Shown one piece after another: positions 48,549 to 60,907 of a DNA stretch of 64,000 nucleotides. The notes under the pieces were generated by a model. That model saw nothing but the letters and a program-made list of their open reading frames with translations. It was not told the origin of the DNA and ran no database searches. Positions within the stretch are counted from its first letter, which is position 1; every line of letters begins with the position of its first letter. The position numbers and the translations under genes are program-made. The DNA is from Dryas octopetala (lineage: Eukaryota; Streptophyta; Magnoliopsida; Rosales; Rosaceae), in assembly GCA_963921425.1 (NCBI GenBank), contig OY992834.1, positions 10,027,271 to 10,091,270 of the forward strand, written 5' to 3'.

Positions 48549-50319
48549 TTTAATATTTAGAGATTTTTTTATTAACGGGTAAAGACCATAAAGTTAAGAA
48601 GTGGGCAAAAAAAAAAAAAAAAAAGGGTAAAGTTAAGAGTTGTAAGACTCATCCCTCTCTGCAAGTTGTGTGCTGTTGAGTTGCTGAGTATGATTAGATT
48701 GATAGTGAGAGGTTTTGTTTGCTTCGTTAACAGCACAGCCCCCTACTGGTCTATTTTAAATGGAGTGTTGTGTTGTGTTTCTTTGGTTGGCTTGGCTTGG
48801 TCTCTTTCCTTTACTTGGCCTCTTTCATGTTAACATAAGATTGCCCATTATTAATTACAAACATTATGTAACATAAAATGGGGTCAATGGGTCATACCTA
48901 GGAATTAATAATTGATGACCAGTGGTTTGCATTCATTGTTTATTCTTTTTGTTTTTCTCTTTGAAATGGGGTCATAGAAATTAATAATTCACATTTTTTT
49001 TGTACTAAGTTTGGAGTATGCTATGTCTATTCCTCTTTCTATTTCTTGTTTTGCTATGTTCAACCCTCTATGTATTCCTCGTAGAGGTTTTTATACAATG
49101 GTGAATTATTATATGATTTCAAAAATTATTTAAGTTCATTATCAAGTAATCCATTTATTTACATATACAATGTTAATTAGGGAAATTGAAAGAATTTTTT
49201 TATATCTTTTAAAACGTATGAACATATTTAAACAAAAAATATACCCCAATTTAAGATGTCTCATATGTGTGTATGTATAAAGTTTGTCGTTAGGGCAGTT
49301 GTTAGGCTCATTGTAAATAACAACATCGATCCACCAACAAGTGCAAGTTTTATATATTTTCGAGTACAGATTGATCAATACTATTTTAGATTTTAGCTAT
49401 TAAATTTACTATTTTAGGTTATTGAGAATGAATGAAAATAAATTACAAATAGACAAATTCAAGTTTTCGATTGGTCACGATCGGTTGGCTTAATTACGAG
49501 ATTTTTTATTTATTTTTTAGTTGAGAGAGGAGATCAAATTTGAGTGCATTATGAATAATTTTACAACCCTTCTAATTGAACTAGTCAACAACTACAATTG
49601 CCTACGATGAGATTAACCACTCTAGTTATCATATAAGATTAATGAAAAAACAATCAAAGAGCTAGAACCAACCAGCATCTATTGTCCAAGCTAATTTTTG
49701 ATCATCACATAGTTAAATAATTTATTTTTTATAAAATGATTTGAGAGATCATTATCAAATTATCAAAGATGTTGCCAAAGATATCCTTATTCCAGATTTT
49801 TGTTTTATGCTCTTAAGTCTCTGAAAAATATGTCACGAGTTCTAAGTTTCTAACTTCTAAGAACAAAATTTGACAAAATTGATCACACTGGCAACATGGA
49901 CATCGCCCACCTGGCTAATTTGTCATTGTACATATATCTATATACACAGAAATGATCGACACAATTTTAGGAGGGTGCATGATTATCAGTAACTTTCTTG
50001 ATATTTGTGTTATTATACAAACAATATATAATAATTTTTACTTAATATTTTTATATTTTATTCATGTATAATTTTTAGAATTAAATACAAAAATGATTTA
50101 TGAACTAGCTTTATATTAATTCTCAATTTGATTCACTCTATAAAAAATGTCAATTTGGTTTACGAATTTTTCAAGTTGTATCAAAATTAACTTCCATCCG
50201 AAAATTAACAGAATAAGTCACATAAAAATATGATAAACGGACTGAAATGCTCCTGAAAATGTGGTCACTTACTATATACATGACTAGTTTTCTATGAAAA
50301 TTAACGTTTTTAAAAACTT

Positions 50320-50880
50320 TCGTCTTTTTCTTCAAATTTAAAAAATAATAATATTTTTAAAAAATTTTGAATAAATTTTTTTTAAAAAAATTAAAACTAA
50401 AAAAAAAAAAACAAATGGGGGGGTGGGGGGAGTTGGGCAGGGGGAGGGTCGGGGGTTTGGGTAAGGGGTGAGAGGGCTAGGTTGGGTAAGGTGGGGAAAG
50501 GGGCGACGAGATTGAGGGTGGGTCGGGCAAGGAAAGAGGGGATGATGGCTGGGGGCGGGGAGGGGATGGGTGTGCGATGGAGCTGGGGCTGGGGGGAGGA
50601 GGTGCAACGAAGGCTGGGGGTTGGGGGTGCGACGACGTTGGGGTTGGGGGGGAGGGGGTGGGTCGGGCAGGGAGAAGAGGAGAAGGAAGAGGAAGGGGAA
50701 AGGGAAGGGGTGGGGCTGGGGGGAGGGGGTGGGTATGGCAGGGAGAGGGGAAGAGGGGGATGGGAAAAAAAGTTTAAGAAATTTTTAAAAATATTCAAAA
50801 ATTTTAAGAAATTTTAGAAAATTTTTTAGTAAAAAGTTTTTTAAAATATTATTATTTTTAAAATTTAAAGAAAAAGACAA
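50320..50880. repeat. G-run low-complexity core with AT-rich inverted arms
   Basis: From about 50415 to 50765 the plus strand is dominated by G runs with little C, in irregular repeats around gggtgggtcgggcaggga. AT-rich arms at 50321-50395 and 50795-50880 are imperfect inverted copies (gtctttttcttcaaattt against aaatttaaagaaaaagac). Several long overlapping ORFs in this block are composition artefacts. The whole element may extend over about 50087-51085, where AGAATTAAATA occurs at both sides. Confidence 0.75.
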
Positions 50881-51189
50881 AAATACCCCTACCATGTCAG
50901 CAGATAACGGTTTATTTGACAAAAAAACTAACGGAGGTACTATTTTGACACAAAATGAAAGTTGAAATACTTTTTTGAAAGTTTTCAAAGTTAGGGTACT
51001 AAATTGAAACAACATATAAAATTGAAGTCCTAATTTGTAATTTTCTCAATTTATATAGACTAACAAAAATATAGTACCATGCAGAATTAAATATATACCA
51101 ATTTTGTTTGACTGTTACATGTATATAAATTTATTAATATATTTGACTAATATAAAAAGAATTTATCAATATTTATTGTTATAAAATTA

Positions 51190-51535
51190 ATTTGCCGTAA
51201 GGAAGAGGGGCCGGCCCACTGGGACTGGTGAGTGGTGACGACGTGACGTGTTTCCTGGGTGAGTCTCCAGCGGCTTAGGGTGCTCTGTCGTATATTGGGA
51301 TTCTTGTACGTTGAGGATGTCAGACCATGTGCCACGTGGCGAAAAGTGATTGGGCAACGGAAGAGGTCCCAAGTGGATATTCCCTACCCGAGAAAACGCC
51401 ATCTGGTTACACCTGAAAAACGTGTCATGGTATCGGAATTTGGGTTTGGAAACCCTTTGAGAACCGTGAGCTTCTTCAATGAAGTGTCACGCAGCAGCTT
51501 TTGAAGATCCAGTGCCCCGCGCGCACTGCCTTTAA
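51190..51535. other. GC-rich patch with G-box, promoter-like or gene relic
   Basis: An isolated stretch of balanced base composition in AT-rich DNA. It contains gccacgtggcg (G-box/ABRE core) near 51331, gacgtgacgtg near 51240 and an inverted CCAAT (attggg) near 51349. ORFs of 60-80 codons overlap in several frames without recognisable products. Confidence 0.4.
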
Positions 51536-51828
51536 TGTACATATCTTCAACTTCATCCACCGCATATTAATACATGGAAGACAATAAATATGTTTATTAA
51601 TGCATGGAAGATATGGTCCATGACACCATGGCTAGTAGCCTAGTAATGTCATGGAGACTACATTTTAATATTACATAGTTTCTTACTTTTTTAATAGAGA
51701 TATGTAGTTATATTAATTGATCACACATTTAAGGTATATAATATGGTATTGTATAATTATATATCTTGGTGGAGAGATCTAACTCCTTAGGAGTCATTAT
51801 GCTTTTCCAATATGAGATATTTCTCTTA

Positions 51829-52269
51829 GGGTCTGTTTGGTTTGCGAAATTATTTTTTTGGACAATTAATTCTTATGAATTTTTCAGAGAGAAAGAAATG
51901 TAAGATTCTCATTTATGTGTTTGATAATGCTAAAAAAGTAAATAGGAATAGATTTTTATTTCTATTCCCATGTTTGATTTGTACAACAATATAAAATAAA
52001 AATGGTTCAGTTTTAAAGTATACCCTCATTTATTATATATATAATAAATAAATTAAATGTGTACAGTTTTTTGATAGAGACAATATTTTCAAATATTGAA
52101 ATGGGTAAAATGGTCTTGGAAAAGTATCATTAATGGTTTTTCATTAGAAGGAAAAACCAAACCCAAGCTAAGTAAAAAAAAAAAGATTTTTGATGTCTGC
52201 ACTTATCAAAAATGAGAATGCAATTATTTTGCCATTCCCAAACTTCCAAACCTTGAACCAAATGATCCC
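51829..52269. mobile_element. Tourist-like PIF/Harbinger MITE
   Basis: The 441-bp element starts GGGTCTGTTTGGTTTGCG and ends CTTGAACCAAATGATCCC (inverted GGGATCATTTGGTTCAAG). It is flanked by TTA on both sides (51826-51828, 52270-52272). No ORF. Confidence 0.82.
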
Positions 52270-53128
52270 TTAAAAGTCACTCAAGTTTAATACATAAACA
52301 ATTTATAATAAATAATGTGAAAGCAAATGTAGCTGTTGGGTCAACAAATATTACATACTATGGTATATATATCACATGGATAGTTTCACCCCATTAACAT
52401 ATACGTACGTTGTGAAAACTCCCAAGTCCTAAACTTATGAAACCGATGATCACTACATATCACGAAACTTGATTTTGATGCATCATATGGTGTCACAGAA
52501 CTTAATGGTGATGGTTCAAGTATGGAGGGTTACATATAAGTTGACTATTACTAGTACGCATGCTTTAATGTTAATTAGCAATTGTTTTATTCACGTAGTG
52601 AGACCAAAGAACATTTCAGTTGAAATTGTAAAACACTAATGTTAGAAATCACCAAACTTACTCGTTCAATGATATATACACATATTTGTATTTTATATGT
52701 TAGATATATATATGTAAAGTTTAGAGTGAGTTCATATTTAAATAAATTAAAGACTATCATAATATCTTATGAATAAAATTTATATGAACAAATATGACTA
52801 TTCTTTTACACCATATATATATATTTGTTTCTTTAACTATAATCTATATATTCTAATCATGTTGTAAATGTAAATACGGAGTGAGATTAAGTTTTTATAT
52901 GATGTTAAGAGGTTTCTTCAACTAAGATTTTGAGGTTGGGGTTAACACAAGCGGTGAAAGTAAAGTGAAATAAGGATTCAAAATAAATTATGTCCAATGT
53001 TCCATTCCCTCAAATATAACAACAAAAAAAAATTATTAGTCTGGTGCACGAAAGTTGGCCTAAATACCCTCGGCTACAAAAAAAAAAAAAAGTTTTTTCA
53101 ATTCCAAAAAGCTACCAAATAGGATTAA

Positions 53129-53814
53129 GGCCCCGTTTGGGATTGCGGTGGAAGACCCAAAAGTTGCTGTGGATGACAATTCTCAATCACCTACAGCAGT
53201 TTTGGTGTTTGGTAAAAAAATTAAAACCTGATTTTTCTCACAATTCTCAACTTTTCACAACAAAAACAGAAAGCAGGTTTCTAGGTGCTTTTGAAAGCTG
53301 CAGTGAATCACAGGAACAATGAATATTTTATTTTACCCATAATATCCTCATTGATTTCTATATTTTTAATTTGTTTATTTTAAATTAAAAAATATGTCTA
53401 TTGTTAGTTATATTTTATATTGTGATAATTAATTATGATATTTTATTTGCATGATTAAAATTATAATATACCTAAAAAAAAATATACATACTTATTTAAT
53501 AATGTTATTCTTAGAAAAATTAATGCTAATAAAAATTTGTAGCCAAAAATTTAAAAAACAAGTAAAACACATTTTATTTTTACCAAACAAATAAGTGAAA
53601 GACATTTTTAGCATCATGTTTATTTTAGTAATTATACACAGTCACAACACTTTTACATTAATATTTACCAAACACTTTGATACTGTTTTTTGCACTAACA
53701 ACACTTTTGAAAACATACTTTACCAAACACTCGGTTGCTTTACTTTACAGCTGACTTTACTTCACAGCTGTTTTACCTCACAACTGTTTTTTCACACAGC
53801 AATACCAAACTGGC
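53129..53814. mobile_element. PIF/Harbinger-type MITE, long relative of 3995-4393
   Basis: It starts GGCCCCGTTTGGGATTGCGG and ends CAATACCAAACTGGCC. Both ends share long internal matches with the 399-bp copy at 3995 (gtggatgacaattctcaatc; tactttacagctga). The extra length is an AT-rich internal block at about 53340-53600. The 3-bp target repeat is imperfect (TAA/TAT). Confidence 0.75.
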
Positions 53815-55534
53815 CTATTAGGTTTCTTCCATTATAAATGTAAACAAATAGATTATTAATTTATAGTGGTATTCTCTCTCTAATATATGTTACAAAATAC
53901 AAATGTTTCAAATCCAAATACCTAAATAAGAAAAACAATATAATCAATAAATATATTATAAATCATCTTATATGACAGGAGTGAGAAAATCTCTTCTTTT
54001 GATTTTGCATTTTTTTTATCGTAGTGGTTCAATTCTCATATAATAACTTAATCATTATCCAATAATCGTGACATGAAGTGTTTGCATTATCATAAAAGTG
54101 TTCAACAAGGTGATAACATCCAATTATCCTTAGTAAGCAACCAAAGATTAGCCAATAAAATGGCCACTATTAAGCACGAAACCTCATCATTTGGAAAAGA
54201 AATTGAAAGGCCAACCAATTGCTTTTTTATATGGTGCTGCATTTGTATATTTATATGAGAAATGGAGAGAATCATTTGTTTGTTTCGATTTTTGTATTAA
54301 GAGTGAATTTTATACAAATATGATATGTGTCTTAATGTTTCATAGTTAAATTAATCAATGTTCTTCACTATATAATAAAATATTAGTATGGGCATCAATT
54401 TATTTTAGAAAGAAAATTGTCTCACCACCATTAACATCAAGTATTAGTGTATTGCACATATTACATCTTGGTTTTGTTACACTCGGGTTAACATTGACAC
54501 ATGTCACGGTGAGTACAATTGAACTAGTACTTGTGCATTGTCATGAAGCGACATAATTCACTTTTATTACATGAGACATATAATTACGAGACTTCATCTC
54601 ACAATAAAGTGTGGAAACTACAAATATGAGTCTCACGCAATAACAGATTCAGAAATGTTTCTTTACCAGATAAAACGAAGAAATATCTTGTTTCGCTTAT
54701 TTTAATTTATGAGTGAGTTAGTGAAAACAAAATAACTTTCAAATACACGCATTGATGTAAAAAAATTATTGTATATAATCAATACATCGTTGTGACATAA
54801 CATATTTTTCTTACAAAATTAATTGTCTCTTAAAACATTTCTACAAACACATTACCCCAACTTTAAAGATCAAATTAATATTTCTTGGGTCAAACATCTC
54901 ATATTTGATCAAGAGAAGAAATATGAGTTTATGGAGTCAATTAAACCATATTACTACTCTAATTAAGAACATTTTGAGAGTTTCGCAATAATTAAAATCC
55001 CATTATAATTAAACAAAGTTTCATTCAATTAAAGAATATTTTTGAATTAATCAACTAGTCCAATGTCGACCCAATGTAGAAAACAAATACATCATTAAGG
55101 TTTCATCAAAAGAAAATGTTATTAGAAGTTTTAAGGGATTTAAAGAGGGAGACAAGAATGAGACAAGAATCAAACTCTTACTCTTACTCTAGTATCCAGA
55201 TTGAGTTAAACCAAAATTTTTCACAAAAAAAAAAAGGAAAAAAGAAATGTATACATATTTAAAGGAGACTTATTTAATGATTTATTGAAAGAGGTACACA
55301 AAAATAATGAAAGAGCCAACCCACAGCATATAAAATCCCAACCAAAGTCACCAATTGATAAGGATATATATATTAACTTATTAAGAAGTCTGCAAACTCG
55401 TAATTACCTGAAAACGAAGACTTCTCCCCCCTCTAAATTCTCTCTGCAAGTTGCCAGCCAACCCAGAGAGACAAAGAGAAAGAGGGCGATAAAATCATAA
55501 AAGAGCTCTCCAATACAGTAAAAAAACTATCCCT

Positions 55535-55582
55535 CCTCTCTTTCTCTCTCTCTCTCTCTCTCGTCCTCACTTTCTCTCTCTA
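55535..55582. repeat. CT-rich tract in the UTR2/4 leader
   Basis: A broken CT microsatellite lies about 380 bp upstream of the transporter start codon, likely in its promoter or leader. Confidence 0.8.
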
Positions 55583-55955
55583 GATTTTCCATGTATGGTA
55601 CTCTCATTCTTTATGGCAAATACTAAATAGTCACCGTAATCAACCCGATACCATCATATTCCCCTTATATATATTTATTTATATATAAAATCGTTTCTCT
55701 TTCTTTGTTTTGGGAAGGTCAACATGCAAGTGTGTCACCAGCCATAATGAATTTCATATATTCCCGCATTGGTTTTTGATCATATAGAGTATTAGAGTTA
55801 GACCATTTCTCAAAGCCTTTCTTCTTTTTCTTCTTCTTCTTCCCTAGTCTCGTTGATTTTGAGCTTTCTGTGAGTTGTGTACCCAATACCCAATATCCAT
55901 TTACCCAATACTGAGTTGGGTCGGTCTCTGTGAGAGAAAAAAGGGATTGAAAGCG

Positions 55956-58509
55956 ATGAAGAACGAAGAGCAAGCGAGGTTCCTTTTTGGGATTTCGCTC
56001 TCTGACAGACCAAAATGGAAACAATTCCTCCTTTGCTCTTCTGGGTTCTTCTTTGGCTACCTTGTCAACGGTATCTGTGAGGTATTTCACTCTCCTTTTT
56101 GAATTTTTATAATTATTAAAAGTTTTTTTGTAGTCGGTTCCTGTTTGGTTGCCGAGAAACTGGAAATGACGCAAAATCGGTGATCTAAAGTTTTGTTTTT
56201 TTGTTTGGTTCGTGGGAAATTTTTTCTGAATGTGTCATTCTTTTGTCTTTGGTTATTCAATTTTCTGTTTGTTTTCTTAGAAACCAAGCAAAGGCAAGCA
56301 TTAGCTTTTGAGCAAGGTTTATGATTTGTCTAATAAGAATTTTACTGTTCTTCTCTTTGTTTGGTTGCAGAGAAAATTGAGCAAATAAATATAAAATGCA
56401 ACTTTATTCCTCTGTTCTGTTACGGGACCAAATGACTTATTATTTTATGAGTTTTCTTTATCAGGAATCAAAAATATTATTTTTGATTGAATACAATTCA
56501 TTGCACGTTCAGGAATGAATTAAATTTTGGTACAATGCATCAAAATTAGTCCATTTTTCTAAATATTTATTTTTTAAATTGCTAATAAGTAATAACCTTA
56601 ATTTTTGTCTAATTTTCAGGAATATGTGTATAACAGGCTGCACTTCAGGTAAGTTTGCCATATGGGTATTTCTTTTTTCATTTGCGAAGTGTTTGGTTTT
56701 GGGTTTCAATTATAACCTGTTTGTTTAAGTTTCTGACGGATTTCTTGTTCCAGCTATGGTTGGTACTTCACATTTGTACAAGGATTTGTGTATCTTTTTC
56801 TTATTTACTTCCAAGGCTTCACCACCAAGCAAATGGTGAACCCATGGAAGACTTATGTGAAGCTCTCTGCTGTGCTTATGGGTTCCCATGGGCTCACCAA
56901 AGGCTCCTTGGCTTTTCTCAACTATCCTGCACAGCTCATGTTCAAATCAACAAAGGTAAACAGCAAATACCATTATAATTAAACTTGTTTTTTTCTTCTA
57001 AGCAGTCGATTTTAGCTGGATAATTATTAACTGCTGAAACAAATTCAGAGTAAAAAAAGGTTTCTCTTCTTCTTCTTCGTCTTCAATTTTGGGGTGGGCG
57101 TTTTTACCTTTTAGAGTTAAAGAGTTCAGTTTGAGTTGCTTATAAAACGCATTATTTTTAAAGCTAGTTGATGCTTTTTTGGTTACAAGCTATTTGATGC
57201 TTTTGGAATATTAGATCTCTGATATATGGCAGTTATACATTATTATACTCTCTATTTTTCATTGTTGGAATTGTCAACTGTAACGGACTGTATATGCCAA
57301 GTGCCAACTACAGTTACTCTGTATCTTCTGATGTTTAGCTTCATGCTTTTGGCATTTCAGGTTCTGCCTGTGATGGTAATGGGAGCCTTCATACCCGGTC
57401 TGAGACGGAAATACCCTCCTCATGAATACGTTTCTGCAATACTTTTGGTTGTGGGTTTGATCCTATTCACCTTAGCAGATGCACAAACATCTCCCAACTT
57501 CAGCGTGATCGGAGTTTTGATGGTATCAGGTGCTCTAGTCATGGATTCCTTTTTGGGTAATTTGCAAGAAGCAATATTTACCATGAATCCCGAAACCACA
57601 CAGGTGATATTTTCCTCCTATATTTCTCTTTTCGGGTTCTTAAAAACGTGAATTAGAAACATGTTCATGGAAAAGTTGTGACTTCACATATGATTTTGCT
57701 CTTTCTTTAATTCCTAATACACAGATGGAGATGCTGTTTTGCTCTACAGTAGTTGGTCTGCCTTTCTTGATTCCACCCATGCTTTTGACAGGGGAATTAT
57801 TCAAAGCATGGAGTGCATGTTATCAGGTAACTTACAATTGCAAAATCCTTTTATTCCACTTTGTTCCATGCCTCACAAACCTCACACTTTCTAAGCAATC
57901 TTTTGGTATTATATTGCAGCATCCATACGTGTATGGCATATTAGTCTTCGAAGCCATGGCAACGTTTATTGGCCAAGTCTCCGTCCTTTCCCTCATTGCG
58001 CTTTTTGGTGCTGCCACCACAGCCATGGTACATTCTTCTCACAAGCCTTGTTTGGCCTAGATTTGTGAAAATTTGATATCAAAACCTGTTATATACATAT
58101 GACCACTCACATTTAATGGGATTAGTCTTTATTTCAACTGGCATTTTCAAAGCAAGGACCTTGTTTCCTGGTTTCTAGGAACATTAATTGAATAGAGTAC
58201 AATGTGAATTCTATAAATTCTTCTTGGGATTGTATTTTTCATTGAACTTTTTAATGACAGATTACAACGGCTAGAAAGGCAGTGACATTACTGCTATCAT
58301 ACTTGATATTCACAAAGCCATTAACTGAAGAGCATGGGACTGGACTTCTGCTCATAGCTATGGGGATCACATTGAAGCTCTTACCTGAGAACAAACCCAA
58401 CCAGAGGGTTTCTGCAAAACCCAAGAGTTCAAAACCAGCTCATAAGGAAGACCAAAGAATTCAACTTGAAAATGGTGGAGAAAATGAAGAAAAGAGTCCA
58501 TTGGTCTGA
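55956..58509 (+). CDS. UTR2: UDP-galactose/UDP-glucose transporter, UTR2/UTR4-like
   Basis: Nucleotide-sugar antiporter of the SLC35B type, expected in ER or Golgi membranes, delivering UDP-sugars for glycosylation. Exons 55956-56081, 56620-56648, 56754-56955, 57361-57603, 57725-57826, 57920-58027 and 58261-58509 encode 352 residues. The N-terminus [20 protein letters not shown] is cytosolic, followed by about ten hydrophobic helices, for example [16 protein letters not shown] and YISAILL-like [16 protein letters not shown]. Family motifs include [38 protein letters not shown] and a [16 protein letters not shown] block near the last helix. Exon 2 is only 29 nt but is needed for [12 protein letters not shown]. 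The C-terminal 40 residues are charged and cytosolic, ending EEKSPLV. Choice between UTR2 and UTR4 is uncertain. Confidence 0.94.
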
Positions 58510-59874
58510 AATCATGAACTCTGCGTCAAAGAGCACCTCATTAATTTATGTTATTAGCTTTTTATTTCTTTATTTGGTTATTTTTTTCAATTCTTTCTAT
58601 TTTTGTCAAGTGTTAGTAATCCCAAAGTTACCAGCTGTCTTTTTCTTTTTGTTAATGTTTTGGACTATGAAGGAATTTTAGATGTTATGATTTATTAAAT
58701 ATACTGAAGCTTTTAGTTCCATTCACACCTAAAATAACCCAACAAATTATTTTTAGAAGCAAGGGAAACTCATTTTTGCTTGCTCAACATTGAATTATTG
58801 AAGGAATGGGGAAAATCTTGCTCAATGGGTTGACCCTTTACCTCTTCTAATTTATACTTTCTTACATGTGTGAAGCTCATAATTCAATGTTGGTACAATT
58901 TGAATATAGAGTATAATTGTTATTTAATAATGCCACTTAACTGACCACGTGGACAGAGCCCAACATGTTAAACGGCACGTGGTCTTACTTGGAATGTAAG
59001 AATGAAGAATTCAATAGCTAGCCCTATTATGTGTAGGTTAAGCTTAACATAAGCTGGTTTATCAAGAATTCTCTAATACGGATAGAAAATGTGAGCTTAA
59101 TGCAGGATATTAGTCAAGAAATCTCGACACTATAAAAAACAGAAAAAAAAGAAAAAGACAAATTGTATGAAAAATGATCACAAGATTGGCTAAACAAGAA
59201 TTATAGACTTATAGTGAAACTAAAATCAAGGTTTTCTGGGTCAAAAAACTAAAATCAAGTTTGAATTATAGTGAAATTAATCTTATAATCCTTAATTTTA
59301 TTGAAATCAATTATGACATATAAGGACAAAATTTGAAATTAGAATCTCCTCTTTAGATTAGAGATGTGACTGCCAATTGATTTACATGGTGATCATAAAT
59401 GAAGTTACTTAAGGTGTGATTATCGCCATTAAGAAGGTTACTTGTGTATTTAATGAAGATAATTATTCATAAAAGTAGTTGTTTGGAAAGATAATCCCAT
59501 TGCTATGGATTTTCGTGTATAATGTGAAAGTCGACAAATTATGTATTGTTATTAACTTATTATTGTTCAACTCGTGACTGAAACGACAAAAAAAGAAATT
59601 AACTAAATGAATTTTGAAGTATTTTTATTTTCTATTTTGGGTTTTCATTGATTGTTTCGTGGAGAAACGACAATCAATTGAAGCTGCCTGCACTTCTATA
59701 ATATGATAAGCTAGCAATTGAGTTCGGTTCACCGTCAATTTGCTTCGGTTGGGTTAAGTAAGAAGAAGATGAAGAATAGAAAGGTGAAGAGAATTGGTTT
59801 GGTTTCTTCTACACTTTGACTCACTCATTGAACAATATGTGAGGGGTTGGACACTTGGACATTGCTTAATGAGA

Positions 59875-59982
59875 CTACATTTTTTGTACTGTTTTTCTCT
59901 TTCTTGTTGTATTGGAGGGAATCAAACTCTGAATTTAATCTAATTCTAATTCTTACCCTACCCACTCACCACTTGGACTAAT
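59875..59982 (-). mobile_element. tRNA-derived SINE-like copy
   Basis: Read on the minus strand it opens near TAGTCCAAGTGGTGAGTGGG (A-box-like) and has GTTTGATTCCCTCC (B-box-like), ending in an A-rich tail. It shares about 80 bp of diverged similarity with the insert at 60626-60734. The target repeat is unclear (aatgagactac against aaatgacttac). Confidence 0.5.
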
Positions 59983-60364
59983 CAAATGACTTACTTTTCT
60001 CCTAAAGATATAACTTACTTGTATGGACGGGTCCATTTTTATTTAAGAAATAGAATACATATGGTACATGTAATATTATTGTTATTTGAAACTTTAAAGA
60101 ACCACATATGCTGAACAACTTGCGTGGACACATGTGAGAGGGAGATTGTGGACATTAAAATTTGGGAACAATTCACCTCTCATTGATGTCCTGTCACTCT
60201 AACAAAGATATGAAGATTTCTCTCATAAGCTTCAATGACTACACTTGTACTAGTCTTTGGATGTTATGTGAGCAAAATGATCAATTAAGCATAACTTACT
60301 AGCGTCCTTAATTATGTTATTTTTTTTGTATCTTCAGTTCGTTCAATATCCAAAAATTGATCAA

Positions 60365-60765
60365 CAAGAGTCAGACAAGTGGGGAATGTTGTGGTAAACC
60401 AAAAAAATTTGGGTAAAGCCGGATCTAAATGTTGGCTAGGTAAGCGTCTTATGGTAAGAGGAGTTGTTATGAACCCTGTAAACCACCCTTATGAGGTGGT
60501 GAAGGGAGGGCCCCAATTGGTAAGAAAAATCCCACAATCCCTTGGGGTTATCCTGCACTTGGAAGAACAAGTAGAAAAAAGAATAAATATTATTGCAGAA
60601 AAAAAAGGAATAAATATAGAGATAATTTTTGGTTACATTGGAAGGAATCGAAATCGAAACCTAAACCTAATCTAATTTTAACTCTCACGGTCTTACCCCA
60701 CCCACCCTCACCACTTGTGCTAACTTCATGGGCTTAAATATAGAGATAAATTGATTCTTCGCAAA
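60365..60765 (+). pseudogene. rpl2: Plastid rpl2 3' fragment in nuclear DNA (NUPT), interrupted
   Basis: Translation from 60379 gives [18 protein letters not shown] then [11 protein letters not shown], clearly the C-terminal third of plastid ribosomal protein L2, and the DNA also resembles plastid rpl2. The reading then decays: expected [15 protein letters not shown] is replaced by a frame-shifted, substituted version. The rpl2 end (gataattTgattcttcg-like) is found only after the SINE insert, at 60750-60762. No start codon and no organelle context, so this is a dead fragment. Confidence 0.88.
60626..60734 (-). mobile_element. SINE inserted in the rpl2 NUPT
   Basis: A 109-bp insert is bounded by perfect 15-bp direct repeats TAAATATAGAGATAA at 60611-60625 and 60735-60749; the plastid gene has this site once. 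On the minus strand it contains TTAGCACAAGTGGTGAGGG (A-box-like) and TTCGATTCC (B-box-like) and ends in a short A run, as for tRNA-derived SINEs. Confidence 0.78.
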
Positions 60766-60907
60766 ATGTGTTTATATTATGATTATCTTAGAAAAACGTC
60801 ACCAACTCAGCGTTTATAATTTAGAATTTAAATGTTTTGGGTTTAAAATTTGTATATTAAAATTTATATTAGAAAGATAATTAATAGAAATATAAATAAC
60901 ACATTTT

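Larger units (their letters stand above)
42357..55955. other. 13.6-kb gene-free, repeat-rich region
   Basis: No coding gene recognised. Individually listed contents are MITEs at about 43329-43509, 43972-44164, 51829-52269 and 53129-53814, a foldback at 44959-45105, Mutator-like elements at 45973-46440 and 47481-48548, a G-run repeat core within 50090-51050, and a GC-rich patch at 51190-51535. A ~45-bp segment (actaatacttaaaaa..gggttacaagga) is repeated at about 42678 and 42813. Remaining stretches are AT-rich spacer. Confidence 0.65.

Noticed and set aside
50338-50817. Several overlapping ORFs of 66-133 codons
   Set aside because: They arise from stop-poor G/C-run DNA and are all low complexity.
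51147-51504. ORFs of 62-81 codons in the GC-rich patch
   Set aside because: They overlap in different frames without domain similarity; kept only as a noncoding observation.
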